DNA from: Streptomyces sp. NBC_01241
GTDB taxonomy: Bacteria; Actinomycetota; Actinomycetes; Streptomycetales; Streptomycetaceae
Length of the DNA stretch: 64,000 bases
Assembly (NCBI RefSeq): GCF_041435435.1
Contig: NZ_CP108494.1
Coordinates: 4,188,501-4,252,500 of the forward strand
Reading direction: 5' to 3'
Part shown: positions 7,701 to 16,106 of the stretch, in pieces
Numbering within the stretch: position 1 is the first letter of the stretch
How the letters are laid out: each line of letters starts with the position of its first letter
The notes under the pieces: model-generated
Database searches by the model: none
Told to the model about the DNA's origin: nothing
What the model saw: the letters and a program-made list of their open reading frames with translations, nothing else
Position numbers and translations under genes: made by a program

Positions 7701-10700
7701 GTGGAGTTCCGGCTGCTCGGCACCGTCTCCGTCGACACTGGCACCGGGCCGTTGCCGCTCGGCCCGGCCAAACGCCGCAGCCTGCTGGCCGCGTTGCTGC
7801 TGTCCGCCAACACACCCATATCCGTCGGCCGGTTGACGGAATCCCTGTGGGACGACGAGCCGCCGCTGCACGCCCGCAGCATCATCCAGGGGCATGTGTC
7901 GCGGCTGCGCGCCCTCCTGGTGGGCGCGGACGCGGAGGCGTACGGGGTGGAACTGATCACGCTCGGCGACGCGTACGTGCTGCGGCTGCCGGAAACCCTG
8001 CTGGACTCACAGCGGTTCGAGGAACTGCTGATCCTGGCGCGGGAACAGCGCAGCGCCGCCGACGCCGTGCTGATGCTCAAGGAGGCCCTGTCCCTGTGGC
8101 AGGGCCCGGCGCTCACCGGCGCGTTCGCCGGCCCGCCGCTCCAGGCCGCCGCGCAATCGCTGGAGGAGTCGCGGCTGGCCGCGGTCGAGCAACTGGCATG
8201 CGCCTACGCGGCGCTGGGGGAACACAGCCGGGCGGCATCGGTGCTGCGGGCGGAAGCGGTCGCCCATCCGATGCGGGAGTCGCTGGCGGCGGCGCTGATG
8301 ACGGCGCTGTACCGGGCGGGGCGTCAGTCGGAGGCGCTGGACTGGTTCCACCGCACGCGGCGGCTGCTCGCCGATGAGCTGGGGATCGACCCGGGCCACG
8401 AACTCGCCGACGCGTACGCGCTGATCCTGCGCGGCGAGCCCGGCCCGGACGTGCGCGCCGAACCGGCCGACCGCTCGTGGGTCTTGAGCAGCGGTACGGG
8501 GGGAAGAGGCGCCGGGACAGGAGCCGGTGTCCGGCCGGAAGCCGGAGGACGAGCCGGTACGGGAGCCGGGGCCGGCGTCGGAGCCGGTACGGAAACCTGG
8601 CCGGCAGCCGGTACGGGAGCCGGGGCCGGAGCCCGTACGGAAGCCGGAGCGCGAGCCGGTACGGGAGCCGGGGCCGGAGCCCGTACGGAAGCCGGAGCGC
8701 GAGCCGGTACGGGAGCCGGGGCCGGAGCCCGTACGGACAGCACGCCCGGCCCGCCGCCGCCGCCCTGCCCCCTGGCTCCGCCGCCGCCTCTCGTCGGGGA
8801 GCCGCACCCCACCGATCTACTGCCCCGCGCACCCCGCGGCTTCCACGGCCGGGTCCCCGAACTGGCCGCGCTCACCCGGGCCGCGGCGGGCGAGGCACCC
8901 GTCTGTCTGGTCACCGGACCGGCCGGAGTGGGAAAGACCGCGCTGGCCCTGCAGTGGGCGCACCGCAACCCCGCCGCCTTCCCGGACGGACGGCTCTTCG
9001 CCGATCTGCGCGGGTTCAGCGACACCGGAGAGCCCGCGCTGATCGAGGTCCTGCGCGAGTTCCTGCTGGCGCTCGGCGTCGCACCGCGCCGCGTCCCCGA
9101 GTCCGTGCCCGCCGCGGCCGCGCTCTTCCGGTCCCTGACCGACCGGCGCCGGCTGCTCGTCGTCCTCGACAACGCCCGCGACTCCGCCACCGTCAGGCCC
9201 CTGCTGCCGGGTGGCACCGACTGCGTCACGCTGGTCACCAGCCGGCACCGGCTGGAAGGTCTCATCGCCTCGGAGGCGGCCCGCCCCGTCCCGCTCGACG
9301 TACTCGAACCGCAGGACGGCACGGCCCTGCTGGCCGGTGTGCTCGGCGAGGAACGGGTCCTCGCCGAACCCGTTGCCGCCCGCCGGCTCGCCGGCCTCTG
9401 CGGCGGACTGCCGCTCGCCCTGCGCGTCACCGCGGCCCGGCTTGCCGGACGTCCGCAGCGGACGCTGGCCGGGATGGCCGACGAACTGGCAGACGAACGC
9501 AGCCGGCTGACGTACCTCGACGTCGACGACACCGGTGTCTCGGCCGCGCTGCGGCTGACCGTGCAACAGCTTCCGCCGGACGCCGTCCACCAGTTCACCC
9601 GGCTCGGCCACCACCCCGGCAGCCACTTCGACCCGCACACCGCCGCCGCACTCGCCGGCACGGACCCGGTCGCCGCCGCCGCAGCGCTGGAACGGCTCGC
9701 CACCGCCCACCTCGTCACCGAAACGGCACCCGGCCGCTGGGGACTGCACGATCTGGTCCGCCTCTACGCGCGCGGCCTGGACCCCGCGTGCGGACCCGAG
9801 GCCCTCGTCTGCGTCCTCGACCACTACATAGCCACCGCGCTCGCCGCCGCCGACACGGCCGAACCCGCCGGCGAGCCCTGCTTCGTCCTGCCGGACGGCT
9901 ACCACCGCCCCGCCGCCGTCAGGGACTTCACCGACCGGGCGGCGGCGATGAGCTGGCTGGCCGCCGAACGCGACGATCTGGCCCTGGCCGCCGTCGCGGC
10001 CCGGACCGCCGGGCTCGACGACCGGGCCTGGCGGATCATCCTGCTCCAGTGGCCGCAGGTGGTGTGGCGGGTCCGGGACGGCTGGGCCCCGCTGCTGGAA
10101 CTGGCCCTGGACTCCGCCCGTGCCGAGAACGATCCGTATGCCGAGTCGCGGGTGCTCAATCTGCTGGGCTGGGTGCTGACCGAGGAGGGCAGGCACGCCG
10201 AGGCCGTCGCCCTGCTGGAGCGCTCGCCCGCCCTCGCCCGGCAGGCCGGAGACCGGCTCGGCGAGGCGACGGCGCTGATCAACCTGGCCATCGTCCAGGC
10301 CGAACAGGGCGAGCTCGACCTGGCGCTGGAGGGCTGCGAACGGGCCGTCGGCCTGGCCCGCGAGGAATCCGACGCGCACACCGAGATGCTCGCCCTGCAG
10401 CACCTCGCCCGGATGCAGCTCACCGCCGACCGCCCGCAGGACGCCCTGCACTCCGCCCGGACGGCGCTCGACCTCGGGCCCGAGCACGAGGAGCCCACGC
10501 TCCGGATGCTGCTGCTGACCGTCAGCGGCGAGGCCCGGCTGGCACTCGGCGAGGAGGACGACGGCATCCGGCTGCTGGACCTGGCGGCGAGGGAGGCGGA
10601 AACCGCCGGTTACGACGAGGGCGCGGTCCGGGCCCTCGAAGCGCTGCTACGGGTGACGGCACGGACGGAGTACCGCAAACGGTACGACGAGGCGGTCCGG

Positions 10701-10721
10701 CGGCTCATCAACGGCGGCTGA
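7701..10721 (+). CDS. AfsR/SARP-family regulator (SARP-BTAD-NB-ARC-TPR)
   Basis: Transcriptional activator of 1006 residues with AfsR architecture. An OmpR-type winged helix lies at about 1-95 (EFRLLGTVSVDTGTGPLPLG start) and a bacterial transcriptional activation domain at about 100-245. A low-complexity Gly/Ala/Thr linker spans about 250-355. The NB-ARC ATPase follows, with P-loop GPAGVGKT near residue 405 and Walker B-like LLVVLDNAR, then TPR-like helices (about 780-990). It should bind 11-bp direct repeats and activate antibiotic or secondary-metabolism genes. The GTG at 7701 is chosen from GGAAGGGA 8-10 nt upstream and because the SARP domain begins there. The linker consists of 24/48-bp tandem repeats, and a cluster of 11-bp repeats follows the gene. 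Confidence 0.93.
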   Translation: MEFRLLGTVSVDTGTGPLPLGPAKRRSLLAALLLSANTPISVGRLTESLWDDEPPLHARSIIQGHVSRLRALLVGADAEAYGVELITLGDAYVLRLPETLLDSQRFEELLILAREQRSAADAVLMLKEALSLWQGPALTGAFAGPPLQAAAQSLEESRLAAVEQLACAYAALGEHSRAASVLRAEAVAHPMRESLAAALMTALYRAGRQSEALDWFHRTRRLLADELGIDPGHELADAYALILRGEPGPDVRAEPADRSWVLSSGTGGRGAGTGAGVRPEAGGRAGTGAGAGVGAGTETWPAAGTGAGAGARTEAGARAGTGAGAGARTEAGARAGTGAGAGARTDSTPGPPPPPCPLAPPPPLVGEPHPTDLLPRAPRGFHGRVPELAALTRAAAGEAPVCLVTGPAGVGKTALALQWAHRNPAAFPDGRLFADLRGFSDTGEPALIEVLREFLLALGVAPRRVPESVPAAAALFRSLTDRRRLLVVLDNARDSATVRPLLPGGTDCVTLVTSRHRLEGLIASEAARPVPLDVLEPQDGTALLAGVLGEERVLAEPVAARRLAGLCGGLPLALRVTAARLAGRPQRTLAGMADELADERSRLTYLDVDDTGVSAALRLTVQQLPPDAVHQFTRLGHHPGSHFDPHTAAALAGTDPVAAAAALERLATAHLVTETAPGRWGLHDLVRLYARGLDPACGPEALVCVLDHYIATALAAADTAEPAGEPCFVLPDGYHRPAAVRDFTDRAAAMSWLAAERDDLALAAVAARTAGLDDRAWRIILLQWPQVVWRVRDGWAPLLELALDSARAENDPYAESRVLNLLGWVLTEEGRHAEAVALLERSPALARQAGDRLGEATALINLAIVQAEQGELDLALEGCERAVGLAREESDAHTEMLALQHLARMQLTADRPQDALHSARTALDLGPEHEEPTLRMLLLTVSGEARLALGEEDDGIRLLDLAAREAETAGYDEGAVRALEALLRVTARTEYRKRYDEAVRRLINGG
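8605..8737 (+). repeat. 48-bp tandem repeat (two 24-bp halves) inside the AfsR-like gene
   Basis: About 2.8 near-identical 48-bp copies, with more degenerate copies upstream from about 8521. Each copy is two diverged 24-mers of the pattern GAGCC(G/C)GTACGG(G/A)AGCCGG. The period is a multiple of three, so copy number can change without a frameshift. In the gene's frame it encodes GTGAGAGARTEAGARA blocks between the activation domain and the ATPase. Confidence 0.9.
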
Positions 10722-10757
10722 GCCGCTCACCCGCGGTGACGTGAGAGTGGCGGTCCC

Positions 10758-10801
10758 GGACGTCAGCGGGACGTCAGCGGGACGCCAGCGGAACGTGAGC
10801 G
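10758..10801 (+). promoter_or_regulatory. Four 11-bp direct repeats: probable SARP-binding site
   Basis: Exact 11-bp periodicity: GGACGTCAGCG at 10758 and 10769, GGACGCCAGCG at 10780 and GAACGTGAGCG at 10791. SARP proteins bind heptamer direct repeats spaced 11 bp apart just upstream of a -10 box; a TCATAC hexamer follows at 10815. The array lies 37 bp after the AfsR-like gene and 88 bp before the lipoprotein gene, so the latter is the likely target. Confidence 0.6.
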
Positions 10802-10889
10802 AAGCACCCCAGACTCATACATGTCAGCAGGTCAGTGGCGCTCGCCAGTGACCAGGCGTCCGCCGCACCGTCACACTCGGGGAAATTCC

Positions 10890-11594
10890 ATGAGCACGCT
10901 CCGCAACCGCACCACTGTCCTCGCCGCCGCGACCACCGCGGTGCTCGCCCTGGCCCTGACCGCCTGCGATGGGGACGACTCCGGTACGAAGTCCGCCGGC
11001 CCGGCGTCGGGCAACTCCGCAGCCGCCTCTTCGCCGGAGACTCCGAAGGACGCCTCCGCCGCAAACACCGACACCGCCAAGGGCAGCGGTACGGCGGGCG
11101 GCAGCACCACGACGGGCGGCGACACCAGCGACAGCTACGCCTACAAGCACCCGTGCAAGAGCGGGGACCTGTCGGTGCGCGTGTACCCCCGCGAGGGCTC
11201 GGCCACCCAGCAGGTGATCGAGGTCAACAACACCGGCGCGAACTCCTGCGGCCTGAGCTACTTCCCGCAGGTCAGACTGGGCGCCTCGAAGGCCTCGGAC
11301 CACAGTGGCGACATCAAGCCGGCCGTACCGGGCGGCCTGGGCGGCGCACCCGCGTACCCGGTCAAGCCCAAGACGGCCGCCATCGCGGTGATCGACCTCA
11401 ACCCGAGCGGTGCGAACGGCCTGACCTGGATCGACGAGATGAACGTGCTCGCCGACGGCGACCACATGGCCAACGCGGAGACGCAGAACTTCGAGCTCGG
11501 CCCCGATGTGAAGGTGCTCGACCCGAAGCTCGGCCTGTACCGGAGCACGGTCGCCGAAGCGGTGAGCTCCATGAAGCAGGCGGGCACCTCCTGA
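10890..11594 (+). CDS. DUF4232-like secreted lipoprotein
   Basis: Lipoprotein of 234 residues. A positively charged start (MSTLRNRTTV) and a hydrophobic stretch lead to a lipobox, LALTAC, with Cys about residue 28. A Ser/Thr/Gly/Ala-rich spacer of about 60 residues follows, then a beta-rich C-terminal domain (CKSGDLSVRVYPREGSATQ onwards) resembling DUF4232 and containing two cysteines that could form a disulfide. It should be anchored outside the membrane; its function is unknown. The ATG at 10890 has GGGGAAA upstream. The four SARP-type repeats just upstream suggest control by the AfsR-like neighbour. Confidence 0.8.
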   Translation: MSTLRNRTTVLAAATTAVLALALTACDGDDSGTKSAGPASGNSAAASSPETPKDASAANTDTAKGSGTAGGSTTTGGDTSDSYAYKHPCKSGDLSVRVYPREGSATQQVIEVNNTGANSCGLSYFPQVRLGASKASDHSGDIKPAVPGGLGGAPAYPVKPKTAAIAVIDLNPSGANGLTWIDEMNVLADGDHMANAETQNFELGPDVKVLDPKLGLYRSTVAEAVSSMKQAGTS

Positions 11595-11702
11595 CCCGCT
11601 GAGCCGGGCCGTACGACGAGCCCCGCGGGACGCGGCCCCTACCCCGCCGCACACACCGCACCCGGCGCAGAAGGCCCTCCGTGTCCGGGGCTCCGCGCGC
11701 CG

Positions 11703-13529
11703 TCAGGCCTGCTCGTCCATCCCTGCCAGCACCAGCGGCAGCCGGGGCGTTCCCTCCGCGGTCACGCGGACGGGGACGCCCCAGTCCTGTTGGTGGACAT
11801 GGCAGGCCGGGTACTCGTTCGCCGGGTCGTCGTCGCAGGACGCCGCCATCGCGGACACGTGTAGGACCCCCTCGGTGACACCGTCGGCCAGCACCAGGTC
11901 ACGGAAGAGATCGGTGCCCGGACCGGAGCCCTTCGCCAGCAGCTCGGGCGGGGTCGACGAGATCAGCAGGCGGGTCGAGGGACCGTACCGGGTGTCCAGC
12001 TTCTGCCCGGCGGGCGCCTGGAAGACCACATCGAGCCGGAGCGTGCCCGGGGCGATCTCGGTGGCCGCGCGCCGCGTGTGGTGTGCCTGGCCGGCGACGC
12101 GCACGGCCTCCTCGGGAAGCCGCAGCCGGGTCAGCCGGTGCCGGGCGGACTCGACGACGACGAGATCGCCGTCGGCCAGGACGGCGTCGCTGGGCTCGCG
12201 CAGATCCGTGGCGAGGGTGGTGACCTCGCCGCTCACGGGGTCGTAGCGCCGCAGCGCGTGGTTGTAGGTGTCGCAGACGGCGACGGACCCGTCGGGCAGC
12301 GCGGTCACGCCCAGCGGGTGCTGGAACAGCGCCTGCTCCGCTCCGCCGTCGCGGTGTCCGAAGTCGAAGAGTCCGGTGCCGACGGCCGTACGGACGACGA
12401 AGCCGGTGCCGTCCCGCTCGACGTACCGCAGGGCGGACGTCTCCGAGTCGGCGATCCACAGCCGCTCCCCGTCGGCCGACGTGGCGAGGCCGGACGGCTG
12501 GGCGAACCAGGCCTCGTCGGCCGGCCCGTCGACCAGGCCCTCATTGGTCGTGCCCGCGGCGGCCCGCACGGTCCCCGTCGCGGGGTCGTACGTCCACAGC
12601 TGGTGCACGCCCGCCATGGCGATCCACAGCCGGTCCGCGAACCAGGCGACGTCCCAGGGGGAGGACAGGTCGACCTCGCGGGCCGGGCCCGTCGTCGGCG
12701 AACCCTGCCACCACTGACGGCCCGTGCCGGCGAGGGTCGTCGTCACCCCGGTGGTGAGGTCGAGGGCGCGAATCGCGTGGTTGACGGTGTCGGCGATCGC
12801 GATCCGGCCGTCGGGCAGTACCGCGAGCCCCTGCGGCTCGGAGAACCGGACCTCGTCGGGCCCACCGTCGGTGAACCCCCTGTCCCCTGTTCCGACGTGA
12901 CGGCGAACCGTTTCACCGTCCCGTTCGATCTCGACCAGGCGGTGCCGGGTGGTGTCCGAGACGAGGAAGCCGCCGTCCTGCAGGAGCAGGGCCTTGCCGG
13001 GGAACCGGAGATGCGTGGCGACCGGCTCGGGTGCGACGTAGGGGCCGTCGCCGCGGCGCAGCGTGCCCTTCGCCCCGTGCTCGGTCTCCAGCTCCTCGAC
13101 CAGCTTCTCGATGGCGTGCGCGTGGCCCTCACCGGCGTGCTGGGCGACGATGTAGCCCTCGGGGTCGATGACGACGAGCGTGGGCCAGGCGCGTACGGCG
13201 TACTGCTTCCAGGTCGCCAGCTCCGGGTCGTCGAGGACCGGGTGGTGGACCTCGTACCGCTCGACGGCGTCGACGACTGCCTGGTGCTCGGCCTCGTGGA
13301 CGAACTTCGGCGAGTGCACACCGATGATCACGACGGTGTCGCGGTGCTTCTCCTCCAGTTCGCGCAGCTCATCGAGAACATGGAGACAGTTCACACAGCA
13401 GAAGGTCCAAAAATCCAGGATCACAATGCGTCCTCGCAGGTCAGCGAGGGTGTACTGCTGTTCGCCTGTATTGAGCCAGCCCCCCTTGCCGATCAGCTCC
13501 GGGGCCCGGACGCGCGCACGTGTTGCCAT
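11703..13529 (-). CDS. Thioredoxin-like/NHL-repeat protein (NHLRC2-like)
   Basis: About 608 residues. An N-terminal thioredoxin/TlpA-like domain carries the redox motif FWTFCCVNC (Cys44, Cys45, Cys48). It is followed by a series of NHL repeats forming a beta-propeller (DGGFLVSDTTRHRLVEIE, GLAVLPDGRIAIADTVNHAIR and similar blocks) and a beta-rich C-terminal domain. The architecture matches animal NHLRC2 and bacterial relatives. No signal peptide is visible, so it is probably cytoplasmic. The ATG at 13529 (MATRARVRAPEL) fits the family start; in-frame ATGs upstream (13550 and 13559) are possible. It is divergent from the LURP-one gene, sharing an 82-bp promoter region. Confidence 0.88.
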   Translation of the reverse strand: MATRARVRAPELIGKGGWLNTGEQQYTLADLRGRIVILDFWTFCCVNCLHVLDELRELEEKHRDTVVIIGVHSPKFVHEAEHQAVVDAVERYEVHHPVLDDPELATWKQYAVRAWPTLVVIDPEGYIVAQHAGEGHAHAIEKLVEELETEHGAKGTLRRGDGPYVAPEPVATHLRFPGKALLLQDGGFLVSDTTRHRLVEIERDGETVRRHVGTGDRGFTDGGPDEVRFSEPQGLAVLPDGRIAIADTVNHAIRALDLTTGVTTTLAGTGRQWWQGSPTTGPAREVDLSSPWDVAWFADRLWIAMAGVHQLWTYDPATGTVRAAAGTTNEGLVDGPADEAWFAQPSGLATSADGERLWIADSETSALRYVERDGTGFVVRTAVGTGLFDFGHRDGGAEQALFQHPLGVTALPDGSVAVCDTYNHALRRYDPVSGEVTTLATDLREPSDAVLADGDLVVVESARHRLTRLRLPEEAVRVAGQAHHTRRAATEIAPGTLRLDVVFQAPAGQKLDTRYGPSTRLLISSTPPELLAKGSGPGTDLFRDLVLADGVTEGVLHVSAMAASCDDDPANEYPACHVHQQDWGVPVRVTAEGTPRLPLVLAGMDEQA

Positions 13530-13611
13530 GTGGACAGTCAACAACACCATGGCCCGCACTCATTCCGGAGGGTCCACGTATTCCGGGCGGTCCTGGGGGA
13601 ACCTGTGAGCC

Positions 13612-14103
13612 ATGAGATTCCTGGTGCGTGAACGGCTCTTCTCTGTAGGCGACGACTACTGGATCGAGGACGCGGACGGTCGCAAGGTCTTCCTCGTCGA
13701 CGGCAAGGCCATGCGGGTGCGTGACACCTTCGAGCTGAAGGACGCGCAGGGCCGGATTCTGGTCGAGATCCGGCAGAAGCTGCTCAGTCTGCGCGACACG
13801 ATGCTCATCGAGCGGGACGGCGAGCAGCTCGCCAAAGTCAAGCGCAAGCGACTGTCGCTGCTGCGCAACCACTACCGGGTCACGCTGGTGGACGGTACCG
13901 AGCTCGATGTCAGCGGCAAGATCCTGGACCGGGAGTTCGCCATCGACTACGACGGGGAGCTGCTGGCCCAGGTCTCGCGGCGGTGGCTGACCGTCCGGGA
14001 CACGTACGGCATCGACGTCGTACGGGAGGACGCCGACGTGGCGCTGCTCATCGCCGTATCAGTGTGCGTCATCGTGCTCGCCGACAAGGAGTACGAGGAC
14101 TGA
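13612..14103 (+). CDS. LURP-one-related (tubby-like) protein
   Basis: Protein of 163 residues made almost wholly of one LURP-one/tubby C-terminal-like domain: MRFLVRERLFSVGDDYWIED, then repeated short beta-hairpins such as VRDTFELKDAQGRILVEI and LLSLRDTMLIERDGEQLAKV. The end is hydrophobic (VALLIAVSVCVIVLADKEYE). The fold resembles phospholipid scramblases, and family members may bind membranes or phosphoinositides; function here is unknown. The ATG at 13612 is the only sensible start. Confidence 0.85.
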   Translation: MRFLVRERLFSVGDDYWIEDADGRKVFLVDGKAMRVRDTFELKDAQGRILVEIRQKLLSLRDTMLIERDGEQLAKVKRKRLSLLRNHYRVTLVDGTELDVSGKILDREFAIDYDGELLAQVSRRWLTVRDTYGIDVVREDADVALLIAVSVCVIVLADKEYED

Positions 14104-14211
14104 CGGACTCGAAAAACAAGTCCGTCGAGGGGGTCCCCCATGCTCTTAAGGCCATAGGGAACTTGAGGACAAAACGATCAGCGGGTGGGTCCGGCGATGA
14201 CATCGAACCCG

Positions 14212-14225
14212 GTTTCACGTGAAAC
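14212..14225. promoter_or_regulatory. parS site 1 (ParB-binding site)
   Basis: Perfect palindrome GTTTCACGTGAAAC, identical to the parS consensus of Streptomyces and of most bacteria with ParABS. It sits in the intergenic space between two convergent genes, 4 bp beyond the nitrilase stop codon. Such sites cluster near oriC in Streptomyces and nucleate ParB for chromosome segregation into spores. Confidence 0.93.
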
Positions 14226-14229
14226 GTGA

Positions 14230-15030
14230 CTACTCGCCCGTCTCGGGCGGAGCCAGCCCCAGCCGCCGGTCCTTGAGCGCCGGGAACTGCTCGCGCGTGG
14301 CAGCGACCTTCGACGGGTCGAACTCCACGCTCAGCACCTCCTCGTCGGCGCCCGCCTCCGCGAGCACCTCGCCCCACGGGTCGACGACGATGCTGTGTCC
14401 GGCCTGCTGGATTCCGGCATGGGTGCCCGCGGTCCCGACGGCCAGGAGGTACGACTGGTTCTCGACGGCGCGGGCCCGGGCCAGCAGCGTCCAGTGGGCG
14501 CGGCGGCGCTCGGGCCAGCCCGCGGCGACGATCAGCGTCTCGGCGCCCGCGTCCACCAGGCCGCGGAACATCTCCGGGAAGCGCAGGTCGTAGCAGGTGG
14601 CGAGGCCCAGGGTGGTCTGCGGCAGGGCGACCGTGACGAGGTCCTCGCCGGCGCCCATCATGACCGCCTCGCCCTTGTCGAAGCCGAAGCGGTGGACCTT
14701 GCGGTACGTGGCGGCCCGCTCGCCCTCGGGCGTGAAGACGAGCGCCGTGTTGTAGAGGGTGCCGTCGGCGGCGCGCTCGACGAAGGAGCCCGCGTGCAGC
14801 CAGACCCCGGCGTCGGCCGCGGCCTTGGCCATGATGTCGTGGGTGGGTCCCTGGAGCGGTTCGGCCTCGTCGGCGAAGGAGGTATACGCGAAGGCACCGA
14901 CCGGCCAGAGCTCTGGTAGAACCACCAGATCCGCACCGCGCTGGTCCGCGATCAGCGAAGCCGCGCGCTGCCTACGGGAATTGACCGATTCGTCCGGGTC
15001 TACTGCGATCTGGATGAGGGAGGCGCGCAC
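14230..15030 (-). CDS. Carbon-nitrogen hydrolase (nitrilase superfamily)
   Basis: Cytoplasmic amidase-type enzyme of 266 residues with the full Glu-Lys-Cys triad: Glu40 in VVLPELW, Lys111 in TYRKVH and Cys146 in ATCYDLRFPEMF. The sequence resembles omega-amidase/Nit-type members that deaminate small omega-amides or repair deaminated glutathione, but the substrate cannot be read from the sequence. The start is a GTG at 15030 (RASLIQIAVDPDESV). It is divergent from the mycothiol-type gene and ends next to parS site 1. Confidence 0.88.
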   Translation of the reverse strand: MRASLIQIAVDPDESVNSRRQRAASLIADQRGADLVVLPELWPVGAFAYTSFADEAEPLQGPTHDIMAKAAADAGVWLHAGSFVERAADGTLYNTALVFTPEGERAATYRKVHRFGFDKGEAVMMGAGEDLVTVALPQTTLGLATCYDLRFPEMFRGLVDAGAETLIVAAGWPERRRAHWTLLARARAVENQSYLLAVGTAGTHAGIQQAGHSIVVDPWGEVLAEAGADEEVLSVEFDPSKVAATREQFPALKDRRLGLAPPETGE

Positions 15031-15200
15031 ACTACCACCGTCCTGGCATTCGAGCCGTCAACACGGGCCTACGATCGTCACACGAAAGCACTGCCGGGGT
15101 GCCTGCTCGCAGCGTAACTTAGCGATCGAACCTCCCACGCAGTCCGCCGCCCGCGCCCAGCACTCCAGCCCATGCACCGCAGAACCGCACGAGGGGTCCC

Positions 15201-16025
15201 GTGACCGTCCATCCCAGCCTCCAGACCTACGCCGATGCCTGGACCCACTCCATCGAGTCGATCGCCGAGCTGGTGAAGCCACTCGCCGAGGGAGAGTGGA
15301 ACAGCCGTACACCGTGCCCCAACTGGTCGGTGCGTGACATCGTCTCGCACGTCATCGGCATGGAGAGCGAGCAGCTCGGCGACCCGCGTCCGATCCACAC
15401 GCTGCCGCGCGACCTCTTCCACGTACAGAGCGACTTCGCCCGGTACATGGAGATGCAGGTCGATGTGCGGCGTCACCACACCGCGCCGGAGATGACCTCC
15501 GAGCTGGAGTACACGATCATTCGCCGCGCACGTCAGCTGCGTAACGAGACCCGTGCCCCCGAGACCACGGTCCGGGCGCCGCTGGGCGCCGAGCAGACCC
15601 TCGAACTGGCGCTTCGGATGCGGGCCTTCGACGTCTGGGTGCATGAGCAGGACCTGCGGACGACGCTGGGGCGGCCTGGCAATCTGGACTCCCCCGGCGC
15701 CTTCGTCGTCCGGGACACCCTGCTCGCCGGGCTGCCGAAGGTGGTCGCCAAGGACGCGGGCGCACCGGCCAATTCGGCGATCGTGCTCGATGTGCACGGG
15801 GCGCTGGAGTTCCTTCGCACGGTCAGGGTCGACGCGGAGGGCCACGGCTCGGTGGACGGTTCGCCGTCGCTCGGGCCCGCGGTGACGCTGGCGATGGACT
15901 GGGAGACGTACTACCGCCTCGCCTGCGGGCGGGTGCGCGCGGCCGCGGTCGCGGACCGGATCAAGATCGAGGGCGACCCGGACCTGGCGGCGGCGATCCT
16001 GCAGAACTTCGCCGTGACGCCGTAG
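15201..16025 (+). CDS. Maleylpyruvate isomerase (MDMPI)/DinB-fold mycothiol-dependent family protein
   Basis: Protein of 274 residues with an N-terminal DinB-like four-helix metal-binding domain (about 10-165) and a C-terminal MDMPI domain. Likely metal ligands are His in DIVSHVIGMESE and the His in FDVWVHEQDLR. Family members use mycothiol as cofactor, matching an actinomycete; the actual substrate is unknown. The GTG at 15201 is chosen because GAGGGG lies just upstream (GAGGGGTCCC then GTG). Confidence 0.82.
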   Translation: MTVHPSLQTYADAWTHSIESIAELVKPLAEGEWNSRTPCPNWSVRDIVSHVIGMESEQLGDPRPIHTLPRDLFHVQSDFARYMEMQVDVRRHHTAPEMTSELEYTIIRRARQLRNETRAPETTVRAPLGAEQTLELALRMRAFDVWVHEQDLRTTLGRPGNLDSPGAFVVRDTLLAGLPKVVAKDAGAPANSAIVLDVHGALEFLRTVRVDAEGHGSVDGSPSLGPAVTLAMDWETYYRLACGRVRAAAVADRIKIEGDPDLAAAILQNFAVTP

Positions 16026-16047
16026 CGCCCCGGCGCCGCACCCCGGT

Positions 16048-16090
16048 GATCGGCGGCGCCCGTCGTGCGAGGACGGGCGCGCCGCCGATC
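16048..16090. terminator. Bidirectional terminator between convergent genes
   Basis: GATCGGCGGCGCCCGTC pairs with GACGGGCGCGCCGCCGATC (one 2-nt bulge) around a 7-nt loop, midway between the MDMPI stop (16025) and the MFS stop (16107). Confidence 0.8.
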
Positions 16091-16106
16091 CGGCGCGACA
16101 GGCGCG

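Noticed and set aside
6077..8116. 679-codon open frame on the minus strand
   Set aside because: Antisense to the M18 aminopeptidase and the AfsR-like gene; no motifs and Arg/Val/Gly-rich composition.
8527..9042. Alternative frame with EPVREPGPEPVRKPE-like repeats in the AfsR-like linker
   Set aside because: It looks protein-like only because of the repeat. The domains on both sides are in the other frame, and no net frameshift is needed.
10736..10746. Possible fifth SARP repeat GTGACGTGAGA
   Set aside because: It is out of the 11-bp phase by one base and weakly similar, so I did not count it.
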